Below, piece after piece: positions 42,633 through 55,160 of a DNA stretch of 64,000 nucleotides; the stretch's first letter is position 1, and every line of letters starts with the position of its first letter. The position numbers and the translations under genes are program-made. The notes under the pieces were generated by a model that searched no databases, was not told where the DNA came from, and worked only from the letters and a program-made list of their open reading frames with translations. This stretch comes from Rhypophila decipiens. Taxonomy: Eukaryota > Ascomycota > Sordariomycetes > Sordariales > Naviculisporaceae. Location: positions 62,001 to 126,000 of the forward strand of contig MU858067.1 of assembly GCA_033297075.1 (NCBI GenBank), written 5' to 3'.

Positions 42633-43502
42633 ATGGACCCCTCAGGAACCTCCCCCCTCGAAGAGAATCCCCCCGAGTACATAGCCGCCGCCCGAGCCCA
42701 CGGCATTCCCCTCCGCCAAAGCGCGCCCGTAAAGCGCGGCCCTCTCCCCCTCGAGCTACCCATCCTGTCCTACCTAAAAACCAAACGCGTAATCCTCGCC
42801 TCCGCCTCTCCCAGACGGAAAGCCCTCCTTGCCCAAGTCGGCCTACGAGAAGGCGACCACCTCGAAATCATCCCCTCGACAGCCCCCGAAGACGTGGACA
42901 AGTCGACCCACGGGCCAGAAGAATACGTCTCTGCCACGGCCAGGCAAAAAGCTTTGCACGTCTACCAGCTAGCCATTGAAGAGCAAGAGAAGGTCGCAAA
43001 TGCAAAATCCGTCAAGGGCGTTGTGCCAGAGGATGTAGGCCTCGTCATAGCAGCAGACACAATCATCGCCACCCGCGCAGGCAAGATTCTGGAAAAACCG
43101 CGCAATGAGGCCGATCATGTCAGGATGCTCAAACACCTGCGCGACACGAGGGTTCATCGGGTCTTGACGAGTATCTGCGTCATGGCGCCCAAGCAGGATG
43201 CGTCACATCCGGGGTATGAGATCGCGAACCATACCGAGGAGACAAAGGTCTTCTTTGCGCAGGCGGATGATGGATTGCCGGATGAGGTTATCGAGAGTTA
43301 TGTTAGGACTAGGGAGGGGGCGGATAAGGCCGGGGGATATGCGATTCAGGGGGTTGGTGGGCTGGTGCTGATTGATAGGATTGAGGGGAATGTGGATAAT
43401 GTGGTTGGGTTGCCGGTTCGAAAGTGTTTGCAACTTTGTGAGAAGGTTTGTTTTCGGCAGGGGGAGGAGGAGGTTGGGGAGACTGATGAGGAGGAGGATT
43501 AG
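42633..43502 (+). CDS. Maf-like nucleotide pyrophosphatase
   Basis: Single exon, 289 residues from the ATG of MDPSGTSPLEENPPE (context AAAATGG). The upstream part of the frame begins without ATG. The protein belongs to the Maf/HAM1 superfamily that hydrolyses non-canonical or modified nucleoside triphosphates, which would keep them out of DNA and RNA. The signature ILASASPRRKALL lies near residues 54-66. The acidic catalytic region LVIAADTIIATRAGKILEKP follows, then the conserved DKAGGYAIQG segment and the VVGLP motif near the C-terminus. The last 15 residues are acidic. The first 45 residues are a proline-rich extension of the bacterial Maf fold. The substrate (dTTP/UTP-type or m7GTP-type) cannot be decided by eye. 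Confidence 0.92.
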   Translation: MDPSGTSPLEENPPEYIAAARAHGIPLRQSAPVKRGPLPLELPILSYLKTKRVILASASPRRKALLAQVGLREGDHLEIIPSTAPEDVDKSTHGPEEYVSATARQKALHVYQLAIEEQEKVANAKSVKGVVPEDVGLVIAADTIIATRAGKILEKPRNEADHVRMLKHLRDTRVHRVLTSICVMAPKQDASHPGYEIANHTEETKVFFAQADDGLPDEVIESYVRTREGADKAGGYAIQGVGGLVLIDRIEGNVDNVVGLPVRKCLQLCEKVCFRQGEEEVGETDEEED

Positions 43503-44506
43503 ACTTGTTAAAGGGGGAAGGATTGGGTGTTATGGGGAAAGATTGTGTTCCAAGAGTTAGGATGCATTTTGTTTGAGCCCTGAGATGTTTTGGTGGTTTT
43601 CTTTTTTTCCATTCGAGCAAGTCTCTACGAAGCATGCCCTTGAACGGGTTAATTTTATTATTAAGAGGATGGGTTTCGAGAGCAAAGACAGATGCGTTGT
43701 TTATTCTATGGGATGGCATTGTGTTTCATTCATCTGGGTACTTCACGCAAGCAGGAGCTTAGCAAGTTTGCACAAGGTATGGATTAATAAAGGAGCATGG
43801 GATAGGTTCTTGGTCACAAGCAAAATAGAAGAATGGTTATGGTTATGGCCAGTCTCTACACTGGAGTGTGAAAGGGGTACCGTGGCTCATTTCTGGTCCT
43901 CTCCCTGGAGGCTAAAATTGCAGTGAATGAATCCACGGCGATAAATGGACAGTAGGTAGTGGTCAAGACTCATCCCCTCCGGTGACGCTAAAAATGCAGT
44001 GCAGCTCCGGTCGGTAGGCTGCCAAAAAACGGTCAGTACTTGGAGGTCCGTGCGTTTGCTGGGCCTACCTCCGACTCCGGGACCTCCAAGTAGTGGTCAA
44101 GATTCGTCCCCTCCGGCGATGCTAAAAATGCAGTGACGGTGCAAGGTGCAAGGTGCATGGTGCATGGTGGATGTGGCGTTCGGTCCTGCCACTCTCTTTG
44201 TATTCCGGTTTTGTCCCAGAAAAAGGGACTGGACATCGTGCTCATTCACGTATGAATTCTAGTTTCTCGACCTAGGATCTGGTGTTTTCCCATTATACCA
44301 TGTACCCCCGATCCAGAATCAAATGCTGTCCCGTTGGTTCCTTTCTATGCTCGCAAATAACGCCAAATGCTTCATGACCCTCTATGTGTCCTGTGGCCCT
44401 GTCCAGTATATACCTGATAAAAGAAGGCTGTAAAAAAACGCCCCAGACAGCTTTGCCCATGTAAAGCCCGGGTTCCTTCACCGATATGTACCACAGCCAG
44501 CTCGTT
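43503..44506. other. Convergent intergenic region with repeats
   Basis: About 1.0 kb between the stops of the Maf-like and GH47 genes. It holds a dispersed direct repeat and a hairpin (separate entry) and a short GGTGCA run near 44139-44167. Confidence 0.6.
43957..44135. repeat. 45-bp direct repeats flanking a 12-bp perfect hairpin
   Basis: Copies at 43957-44001 and 44091-44135 match at 41 of 45 positions; all four differences are transitions. Each contains CCCCTCCGG and GCTAAAAATGCAGTG. A degenerate third copy of the end (GGAGGCTAAAATTGCAGTG) lies at about 43907-43925. Between the copies, ACTTGGAGGTCC (44038-44049) is perfectly inverted as GGACCTCCAAGT (44080-44091). Confidence 0.9.
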
Positions 44507-46326
<1,820 letters not shown>

Positions 46327-47507
46327 GATTTTGGTTTTCCGACTTGTCAAGTAATGAATGGCATTGCTCATCCACTGGGAGGAGCAGCAAGATGAGAATT
46401 GGTTTTGATCCAAAGAGAGGAAGAAGAGGAAGAAAGGAAAAGGGGACAAATAGATGAAAATGAAAACCAAAGGATTCGACAAGGCGGCAGGGCAATATCC
46501 TGTGCCTGGAAAAAGATGGGGTAAGAAAAAGAAATCAGGAACCGGTTCCTTCCAGATTCTAAAGTTTTGTTGGAAGACTCTGCAGATCCCTTTTCCTTTG
46601 CCGCTGACACGGACGCACCGCGACAACTTGATCCCGACTAACAAGGTCTCAGATCAGCCAGATTTTACGTACATGTTGCTTTTCGAGAAAACTGCAATGG
46701 ATACTTCCATGCATGTTTCAGCGCCGCAAGGATACGCCATTATTACCATGTTGTGGCATGGCGGAACTGAATTGATGCAGTGGATAAAGTGATTGTGTAA
46801 AAGGATCAAGGTGCTGGCGTTGTTGGTCAGCGTTGTGCTCCGTATGTACATAATGTACATTACAACCTCAGGCAGCACTGCACACTTCTTGGCGCTGTTT
46901 TATGCACTACCGGTACCCCTGAGACGTAACCTCGTAGGGCGCTGATATCCATAAACAAGGCCCAAAGAGCTTGCAAAATGATTGCGAGACAATACGAGAA
47001 GGAATCCTTGAAGCGCTGACGACGCTCAATATTGACTCCACATCGCAGTCCGTATCCAGCAGTTTATAATCTCGCTCTTAGAGGCCACCGTAAATCCTGG
47101 GAGTAACAGAACTTCCCTTTGAAAAGTTGGCAGACCTTCAGGAACATTGCTATAACCATGGAAGCCTTGATCATTCAGGACCATGTTCACCAAATGAAAC
47201 GCTGTTACAAATTTCACCGAATACCACTTTGTCTTCGAACTTGAGGCTGAAGATGCTATTACTAGTAGCTAATTAGGTACGGATACAAGAGCCCCCACAG
47301 TTCCCGCCAACACACGACCATGCCACCAAACTCCCTTCTCAGTCCGGTTATCTTCCAATGCATGAGGATACGAATGAAGTCAGCTCCGTTCTGCAAAAGC
47401 CTTTTCTTCAAAAGCATCCTCAGAGGTGTCCCAGCTATGAATCACCTCTATCTGAGACCTTGTCCAGAAGCCATGTATCCACAGTCAGGTCGCTACCCGG
47501 CGATTCA
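46327..47507. other. Intergenic, promoter of the GH47 gene
   Basis: About 1.2 kb. No gene is recognised. The first 300 nt upstream of the mannosidase start are AG-rich on the + strand (CT-rich leader of the minus-strand gene). Confidence 0.5.
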
Positions 47508-48326
47508 TCACCAGCGACCGCCAATCGGTGAGGCGGCTTTTTTTACCTCCCATGGCCAGTCTATGAAGGTATGCAAGAGGCCGAACCCAAACAGATAAAT
47601 TCCCGGTTCATCCTTCTCCTCATCCCACATTCTAGCGGAAACCTCAAAAAAGTACTCCTCAGGCTCGAGGTAACTCATTGGGACAAGGAATTGGGCACGA
47701 ATAGACTGTTTCCCTGTTCCGAGGTGCAAATACGGGAGAGGCCTCCCCATGTGATCCAGGAATTCGAGGTTGACGATCGGGAAACCCTGGTTTGCGATAT
47801 TTATTGCTCGGAAGGGATAGCTGAGGGTGATCGAGGGATCGTCCTCTTGGTGTATCCTTTCGAACGTGCCTCCGGTGATGGTGAGGACGGCCTTCTCCAT
47901 CGGGTTTCCATATCTGTTCAGAGTTTGAAATTGAAGTTTCTGGAGTTGGGAAGGCGGGATGTTGCCGTTCAGATAGACAGTCGTGAGTAAGAAACTGTGT
48001 TTGCTCGTCAGTCATGAAGAATAAGTTCATTTTGGTCTTTCTTTGGGTTGGCCACGGTGTATTTAATACTTGGGGGAGAACAATGTCGTTCAGGTATGCA
48101 GGGTAAAGATGTACCGATTTTCAGTATTATTTTGCTTTATGACGAGAGAGCTGATGTTGAACAATTGCTCGGACGTCGGTACCAGACCCAATGTGGCCTT
48201 TGCATTCCCTGGGATGACCTCCAGAGGTAGCGGATCTCGGATGTTGCTTTGCAAGACGGCCGCAGTCACGCCAAGACTGATCAAAAGAGAGGCGAGACCA
48301 AGATGCAGAATAGTCTTCGTCTTCAT
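47508..48326 (-). CDS. Small secreted protein, unknown function, cysteine-free
   Basis: Two exons on the minus strand, 48326-48115 and 47994-47508, giving 232 residues. Splicing joins TENR to FLLTTVYLNGNIPP across an intron with GTACAT, a CTGAC branch-like site and CACAG. The frame upstream of the acceptor is blocked by a stop, which supports the join. The first 23 residues form a signal peptide (MKTKTILHLGLASLLISLGV, then TAA). The mature part has no Cys and looks beta-rich, with blocks AVLTITGGTFERIHQEDD, SITLSYPFRAINIANQGF and PIVNLEFLDHMGRPLPYL. I recognise no family. One or two N-glycosylation sequons occur (NISS, NNTE). It could be a cell-wall or effector-like protein, but nothing proves it. 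Confidence 0.65.
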
Positions 48327-49452
48327 GGCTGTGTTGATTGAACTGATGGTAATCCTGCGAAAGAAAATTGTCTGTCCGTAACTGGGCGGTATGGTTGAAG
48401 TTCCGACCTCGAGTGAACGTCTTTGGGTTGAGAACTGAGGTATTGATGATGATAGAATCAAGATTCAAGGAACGTCCAAACCAATAACGACGGGTGTGGT
48501 GCTGACAAAAAAATTGAGTCAGTTGAAGATTAGAACTGTCAAGGAGAAAGTTTTCAACCGTTCATGTTATGTAGGTGGACTCGGTGCCGAGGCAGATGAG
48601 CTTCCACTTCCTAGACATCTCAGGGCAGGCGCGGCCGCGGCATATTTGCCCAAGTCCAAGTGATGATATCATTACCACTGTTGGCAACACGCTGTCGAGG
48701 GTGCCTTCCCGGCCTTGGATGATTCCCGGCGTTTCTGAGGTGGTTACGATGGGCGATGTCGTGAACCGGTCAAGTCCACTCAACAGCTGCAGCAATCATG
48801 GTCTGAATGGCAGGAGTCCCTCGCTCTTAGTGCTGGCACACCAGTAGCCCGGCTCTCCTTAAGGGCCCGCTGGATTAATCTCCACGGATCTTCCAGTTAT
48901 CTTTTCCACCATCTCAAGATGCCATAGATGACAATCTGGCCGACGGCTCCATCAACGTTGATGACTTCGTGGCTGTCCCCGACCATGTTACATGAGGTCC
49001 TTTTGACGATAATAGCAGACATAATAAACGTCTTGGATAGTCTCCCACCAGGCCCAGTCTTATATACCTGGAGTATATGGTCTTCCACTCTGGACTTTGA
49101 TGATTTAGCTCTGTTGTCTCTGTGTCTGGAACATGGTAATTCTTGTATCCATACGCATGTATTTGTCAAGTTACAGCCCTTCACTGACCAATTACCACTC
49201 GTGAAATCATGTTATGTGATTGGCCAGTTGGAGTCCACATACGGCATGGTGCGGGGCCATCTGGGCCAACCCCTGTCATTTGGCACAAGCTTTCTCTTAT
49301 CGCTTATCGCATCTCACCGTTCCTCGAATTTTTGGATTCACGATTGCCAGCATCAGCGCCAGCAAACAGCAACAGAGACCAGACAACGATTTTGACCAGC
49401 TCTTCACGGCTTTCATTCTTCACCCAAACCCCGAGCATTCAAATCGCAGACA
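48327..49452. other. Divergent promoter, secreted-protein gene / UTP11
   Basis: About 1.1 kb with no coding signal. The + strand just before UTP11 holds a short C/A-rich leader. Confidence 0.5.
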
Positions 49453-50362
49453 ATGTCGTCGCTCCGCAACAGGTAAGTACCCCAAATTTCCCTTACAATT
49501 CAACTCCCAATGACTAACCAACCCATCCAGCGTCCAACGGCGCTCCCACCGCGAGCGGGCGCAACCCCTCGAGCGCCAACGCCTAGGTCTCCTCGAAAAG
49601 AAAAAGGACTACCAAAAGCGCGCAAAAGACTACAACAAGAAAAAAACCATCCTCAAATCCCTCCGCGAGAAGGCAGCCGATCGCAACGAAGATGAATTCT
49701 ACTTTGGGATGCTCTCCCGCAACGGGCCTGGCTCTCGCTTGGCCAAGGGCAAGAGCTTCACGGGTACCGTCGAGAACGGTCGGGGAAATAAAGCCATGGA
49801 CATGGACACCGTCCGGCTGCTCAAGACACAAGATCTGGGATACCTGAGGACGATGCGGAATGTTGCGGCCAAGGAGGTTCAGGATTTGGAAGAGCGGTAT
49901 ATCATTGCAACTGGGTTAAACGCCGACGATCTTTCCGATGAAGATGAGGATGACGACGATTGGTCCGATGACGACGACGAGGCTGCACCCTCCGCCAAAA
50001 AGTCCAAACCAACAGGCCCGAAAAAGATTGTCTTTTGTGATGATGTGGACGAGAGAGAACAGATGGCTGCGGCGGAGAAGCAAAAAGCACAGCGGAGGAT
50101 AAGTCGGGTCGACAGTGACGACGAGATGATGGACGACGTGGACGACGAGGAATCGCAAAAGAGGCAAAAGGAAGCCGCGCGCAAAGCCCAGAACGTCCGC
50201 CGTCTCCAGAATAAACTCAAAAACGCCAAGAAAAAGCTCAAGGCGCTGAGTGATGCTGAGCGTGAGCTCGAGATTCAGCAGGCCAAGATGGCCAAGACGG
50301 CTACGTCGGGAGGAATTACGAAAACAGGGAGGAGGATCAAGGTCAAGGAGAGGAAGAGGTAG
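49453..50362 (+). CDS. UTP11: Utp11, U3 snoRNP / small-subunit processome protein
   Basis: Two exons, 49453-49472 and 49531-50362, giving 283 residues. The first exon codes only MSSLRN plus two bases, and splicing gives [19 protein letters not shown], the typical Utp11 start. Utp11 is a nucleolar factor needed for 18S rRNA maturation. The conserved N-terminal block continues [30 protein letters not shown] and the region [20 protein letters not shown]. The middle has an acidic segment ([19 protein letters not shown]). The C-terminus is basic and coiled ([20 protein letters not shown], ending [13 protein letters not shown]). The length fits the family (about 250-280). The tiny first exon and intron near the start codon are common in fungal ribosome-biogenesis genes. 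Confidence 0.95.
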
Positions 50363-50747
50363 TGCGGAATTGGGTCATGTGGAGTGGTGGAAATGTCGGC
50401 CGAGGCCTGGGGCATGAGTTTGATACCCGGGGAAACTGGTTCAAGAGTATCATTGAAACTTTTGCCGGAATGCGCTTCGGCATGGGCGAGAATATCAATT
50501 GACAGGCAATGGCCTAGAGAAAGAGATGGGGTGAAAACTCCAAAGAGCGAGAGATGCAGGAAAGGCGAATTGTTGTTGCCCATCATAATCGCAGGTGTAC
50601 GTACAATGGGCCATTATTCAGTATGCGGCTCTCCGGATGACAGAACAAACGAGAATAAAATAATGTTTCATAGACATGGCCATGGTGATAGTTTGATGAT
50701 ACAGAATTTGAAGAAAAGCACTACGCCCCTGCTGCTCCCTAGGTATT
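50363..50747. other. Convergent 3' intergenic region
   Basis: About 385 nt between the stops of UTP11 and the D-amino-acid oxidase gene. Nothing is recognised. Confidence 0.5.
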
Positions 50748-52117
50748 CTAAAGCTTCGAAACGCCGCCAGGCGCAGAACCACTCCTCTCAAGGAAGTATT
50801 CCGACACCCCATTAACAACCTCCTCAGCAACGCCCCAAGAAAGCTCATACCCCCTCCCGCCCATCCCATAAGCATGCATTACGAACCCTTGTTGCTTCTT
50901 GTCCTTTCTGACATCAATGTTTAGTATCTCGCCCTCGATTCTAGGCCCTCCTCTCCGGGTAGGTCGGCGCCCCACGATATCCCGTACAGGCGTCAACTTG
51001 CTCTTGCCTTTTGCAAGCAGACCCGGCTGGGTTTGTATGATCCGCTCAAGCAACTGGTCCCGCAGCTTTGGACAAGGTAGAGGGTCGTAGTTATCCGGCT
51101 CGCGGGTGCCACCGACCACAGTGCCGCCTTCTGCTCCCCTTGGGACGGTGAATGTCCATGTGCCGTCGGCGTTTTGGCGGGTGACTGTTTTGGGTTCTTC
51201 TGTGGTGCCCGATTCTGCTACGACGCAAGTCTGGCCGCGGGTTATGAACATTGCGGCATCGTCGCCTAGCCCGTTGCCTGACGCGTTTACCACGGCGTGG
51301 GTTGTTCTTCTCACTTCCTTTGCCTCCTCAGGTTGTTGTTGGTTGGCGCAGTTTTTCGGGGATAACCAAGTAGAGCCAAAGTGTGTATTCCAATCTGGAT
51401 CCCCCCCGGGTAAGTCGAGTTGAAAAACCTCATTCACACTCCTCACCCGTCGCTTGAGAATCCTACCACCACGATTGACGAACCTCCTAAGCAGGAAACA
51501 GCAATAGACCATGGGATTGAGACACCAGGTCTGATACTCGCAGCCCCATTTGACTCCCCCATCAGCTGGAAATTCATGCTGCTCAAGGACCCGAAAGTTT
51601 TCATACCCTAATTCCGCAGCAAGTGGTCCGCTAAGAGCCTTGTACGCTTCAGGTGGATCCTCGAGAAACTCGACGCCTTTCATGAACTTGACCGACGAGA
51701 ATTGTGCTGCTTCCGGGTCCTTGTCGCCCGAGGAAAGGGATTTCATGCGCGAAAAAGTCCGCAGCGCTAGGACATGTTCACGCTCGGCTTGGGACTGGAC
51801 TTGATCAGGTGGCGAGGAGGAGGATGATGGTAAGGGCGGAATAAAGCGGTTATGAGCGCCCGCCCAGGGAGAAGAATAGTCAATGTGCTCTTGCGGGTGT
51901 ATTGTCTCGAACGGACCGGGGAAGTGCTCCGCTATGATGGTTACTGTGTAGCAGCCCTGCTCTAGGAGGAGGAGGGCGGAGGAGAGACCTATCACGCCGG
52001 CTCTGTTTTTTTTAATGTGGTTGGTTAGTTGAAGTATGATATGGGGAGGAGAGAAATACTAGTAGAGAGTGTGTCTTACCCGATCACGACGATGTGCTTC
52101 TTCTGTGGTTGGGTCAT
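50748..52117 (-). CDS. DAO1: D-amino-acid oxidase, peroxisomal
   Basis: Two exons on the minus strand, 52117-52080 and 52002-50748, giving 430 residues. It is an FAD enzyme that converts D-amino acids to oxo acids, ammonia and hydrogen peroxide. The intron splits the Rossmann motif, and splicing gives HIVVIGAGVIGLSSALLLLE. The substrate-proximal block includes SSPWAGAHNRF, and the family signature VMHAYGMGGRGYELSWGVA is near the C-terminus, with Arg in VRDIVGRRPTRRGGPR likely to hold the substrate carboxylate. It ends VSKL, so the C-terminal SKL is a classic PTS1 peroxisome signal, next to catalase for peroxide removal. It might instead prefer D-aspartate; the residues that decide this were not examined by alignment. 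Chain length is somewhat above yeast DAAO (about 356) owing to Ser- and Gln-rich loops. Confidence 0.93.
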
Positions 52118-53123
52118 CTTGATATGTTTCCGCTTGGGTACTATCACTAATGACGTCGATTGAGGGTTATGTCCAGGGAGTCTGTGAATTCCGACTTGCT
52201 CTGACTTGGTAGAATAGTTTTCTCGTAAAGAACAGATCTGAAAAGGAACTTGGTTGAATTTATACAAGTCTTTCATCGAACGAGGCTCTGAGGTCTCCAA
52301 GATATTGAGCCTCACCTCCACTAGTTTGGATTCGCAGTCGTGCCCGGTTCTGCTTGGTGGATTTGAAGACTTCCTGCGGCGACCTAATGCAACCCGCTTC
52401 AGCCAAGGTGTAGTCTTGCTCGGCGCTGAAAACAAGGTCTCGATAGGTAACCGATCGCATCCGTGGCCCCCCACACCCTTCTCGCCGATCCTCGGCCGGA
52501 GCCCGGAGCCGATGGTATCCATCCGGCGAACTTTGATACCGATTTCTGTTCTCCGTATTTACAAAGTATCTCCGTAGCTCCGTTTTCTCACTTGGAATTT
52601 GGGTACGACATTACTTTCATCGTGTCAAGTATGGGCCTTCTTTTGAACAATGTTTAATCAATGCACTGCAGTGATATGTGGTTTACTCAGTTCAATGAGT
52701 TCCATATATTGGTCCTGTTCCTCCCAGCTATGATAGATGTCTAGGCTAAGGTCAAGACAAAGCTTTGAATGCAGACAGCAATGAAGACGAGCTGATATAT
52801 ACTAAGATACACTGGAAGAATGAGCCCGCCTATGGCAACTTTCGTGTCCCATTAACCATGTCGATAGGGTGAAGTGAAAATAAACAATAAGAGTAATGCC
52901 TCATAGTTCCACCCCAATAAGGCAAAGAAAAAGATATGTGAAAATAGAAAAGCCAAATGTTCCTCCCTTTAATGCCCCAAACCATCTTGCTCGTGTCCGT
53001 GACCGTCATGTTCCATTCCGTGGGGTATCGTGCATGTCGCCCAGCATGCTCAGTCGGGTATATGATATGATATGATATGGCTCACAGGCTTCTGCAGATT
53101 AAAGAAAAACGACAAACGATCGC
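52118..53123. other. Intergenic, promoter of the oxidase gene
   Basis: About 1.0 kb. No gene is seen. A short TATGA run (about four copies) lies near 53060-53080. Confidence 0.5.
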
Positions 53124-55160
53124 TTATAACTTCTCAGACCCAAGACATTTAATCAACCCCATCAGCGCTTTAAACACCAGCGTGATACACCAAATCACGC
53201 ACTTGAAAACCACCGTCAACAGTGTGATCAAGCCCCTTGCCAGGCCAGGCACCTTTTCTTTATCCCCTCCTTTGGAGGAATACATCTTGCCCAATTCACT
53301 AGTCTGGCTCTCGATGTCAATCTCAAACTGCTCCATCCTGTTCTTGGGCTTCTTGCTCTCCGCCTTCTGCCTCTCCTTTTCTTCTCGTTTGCTGTCCCTC
53401 CTGCTGGAGCGGCTTAGGCGGGAACTACTCCTCCGACCGTCGCGTTTCGACATGACACTGCCGGCTCTGCTGCCTATGACGGGCGGGGGCTCAAACGCCT
53501 CAACAAAGTGGAACTGGTCGTCGGAGTGAGCAACCAGGAGAAGGGCGGTAACAGCCACATCGACGAGGTATACGGCGTCGACCTTGGAGGCGATGGCGGT
53601 GTCGACCTCGAGATAGCCGGCCCCCGTGCCGTCTCTTGTCAGCCGGGCCAGAGGGACAGGCGACTCGATGTGCTCGAGGGTATATTCCGTCCGACTATAC
53701 GCCGCGTGACGCTCGATCGTAACGGCAAATGGCATGGCTAGTGCCGGGTGCACGAGGAAGTGGCCGCTCGAGTCGGCATCCCATACCAGCCGGGCGCACT
53801 CCTGCTCGGCCATCATCACGGTGGTGGCATCATTGGAAGGATCCGCCGCCAGTCGTGTTGCTGCCGCTGGCCAGAGGAGAGCTACTAGGCCGTCGTTTGG
53901 GGGTTGTTTTCGAGATGCCTCCTCGAGCGTGGTGGACAGCACTTCCTGCCAGTTCTTGGCGTCGTGCTTTTCGTTCTTTGCCTCGGTTTTGCTCGAGGAT
54001 GATGCGCGGGGGGACGAGGATCCAGTTGGGTTGGTGAGAGCTAGTCCTAGATTGCTCTTGAATGGCTTGTTTGGGTCGTAGCGAGACAGTGAGACGATGG
54101 CCGATGCCGAGGTGGGATCGACCCGGAGCGAGTAAAATGGCTGCGAGGATGCGGATGCGAGCGTGTAGATTGGTGCGTCGGGTTGGGCCGTCATCTTCAT
54201 GCAATACGTTCGTCCTTCGAGCGCGGAAGCTTTCCAGCCATTACTTGCCTTCCAGAGCCCTCGGAGCTCTTCTGTCGAGCTGACAGGAGCAATGGGGGCC
54301 GGCTCATGACTGCGTCCTGGGAATTTGCTTCCCTGGGCCGAGAATCCTGGACTGAGGGCGGGACTCCTCATGCTCCTCATGTCGGGGCTCTTGGGACCAT
54401 CGTTGACGTTTCTCGGAGAATATAGCGGCCGGCTGATGGCCGATTGTGGGATGTGTACTGGACTCGCCTGGGTTGGGTAATAGTCCTGACGGTCAAGTGG
54501 CACTTCGGGATTGTATTGGGGAAATATCGACCGGATAGCCGGCGCTTCGTGTGCTGCTGTCGACATTCCTGGGGGTTGATACACAAGCGGCGGTTTGCTG
54601 ATGGAGCTCCTGGATCTTACACTTGGGCTTCGGACCAGCGTTTTGGCCTCTGAGAGAGCTGTATCGCACCGTGGCGGCACATCAGCTGCTGATATTGGTG
54701 AAAAGGTGGTATTTAGCGCGAGTCCTTGGGGTACCGTCGCCTGAGATGTTGTGTCGAGTACGGGTGGTGGCTGGAAGTGATATTGTGGTTGCTGTTGAGG
54801 CTGCGGCTGTGGAGGTTGCTGCTGTGGTTCCTGTTGTGGCTGCTGCTGCTGCTGCTGCTGCTGCTCGTGCTCTTGAAGCCGTGGCCGTTCTTCTTCCCGT
54901 GACGGCTGCCGGCTAGCATCGAGAGCATGTTGCCATGGATTGTTCGAAACCTCCTTCTGTTTCCCTTCCCTCACCGAGGGCGATCTCTTAACCGGCGTCT
55001 GCCTTCCACCTCGGGGAGGAGTCGTCTCTGTCGCGGTGGAGGGCCCACCTTGAGGTGTCGGGGCTCTAGGTCTATGTGGTTGATTCCTCGATGGCGGTCT
55101 TGTATTGCTGGTATTAGGGAAGAGGGAGAATCCTCCCCCGGATGGCGGAGGTACTGACAT
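53124..55160 (-). CDS. Conserved fungal polyQ protein with hydrophobic C-terminus
   Basis: Single exon, 678 residues from the ATG of MSVPPPSGGGFSLFPNTSNT. The frame extends 30 codons further up but only to GTG. Function is not established. The N-terminal half is disordered, rich in Pro, Ser and Arg, with a polyQ run (about eight Gln encoded by a CAG repeat) near residues 98-130. A folded middle (about residues 320-580) begins ELRGLWKASNGWKASALEGR and holds several beta-like stretches (FLVHPALAMPFAVTIERH, ARLTRDGTGAGYLEVDTA). A basic Ser/Arg/Lys-rich segment follows, then a hydrophobic, possibly membrane-inserting C-terminus (GLITLLTVVFKCVIWCITLV). I recall relatives being labelled acetylserotonin methyltransferase-like in databases, but I see no SAM-binding motif, so I do not adopt that name. 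Confidence 0.75.
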   Translation of the reverse strand: MSVPPPSGGGFSLFPNTSNTRPPSRNQPHRPRAPTPQGGPSTATETTPPRGGRQTPVKRSPSVREGKQKEVSNNPWQHALDASRQPSREEERPRLQEHEQQQQQQQQPQQEPQQQPPQPQPQQQPQYHFQPPPVLDTTSQATVPQGLALNTTFSPISAADVPPRCDTALSEAKTLVRSPSVRSRSSISKPPLVYQPPGMSTAAHEAPAIRSIFPQYNPEVPLDRQDYYPTQASPVHIPQSAISRPLYSPRNVNDGPKSPDMRSMRSPALSPGFSAQGSKFPGRSHEPAPIAPVSSTEELRGLWKASNGWKASALEGRTYCMKMTAQPDAPIYTLASASSQPFYSLRVDPTSASAIVSLSRYDPNKPFKSNLGLALTNPTGSSSPRASSSSKTEAKNEKHDAKNWQEVLSTTLEEASRKQPPNDGLVALLWPAAATRLAADPSNDATTVMMAEQECARLVWDADSSGHFLVHPALAMPFAVTIERHAAYSRTEYTLEHIESPVPLARLTRDGTGAGYLEVDTAIASKVDAVYLVDVAVTALLLVAHSDDQFHFVEAFEPPPVIGSRAGSVMSKRDGRRSSSRLSRSSRRDSKREEKERQKAESKKPKNRMEQFEIDIESQTSELGKMYSSKGGDKEKVPGLARGLITLLTVVFKCVIWCITLVFKALMGLIKCLGSEKL
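54838..54865 (-). repeat. CAG/CTG trinucleotide repeat coding polyQ
   Basis: An uninterrupted CTG run on the + strand, about eight to nine copies, codes a glutamine tract on the minus strand. Flanking Gln/Pro codons extend the low-complexity region. Such tracts often vary in length between strains. Confidence 0.85.

Noticed and set aside
44220..44295. tRNA box A-like sequence (TGGTATAATGG, minus strand)
   Set aside because: There is no matching box B or cloverleaf at the expected distance. At most it is a pseudo-tRNA.
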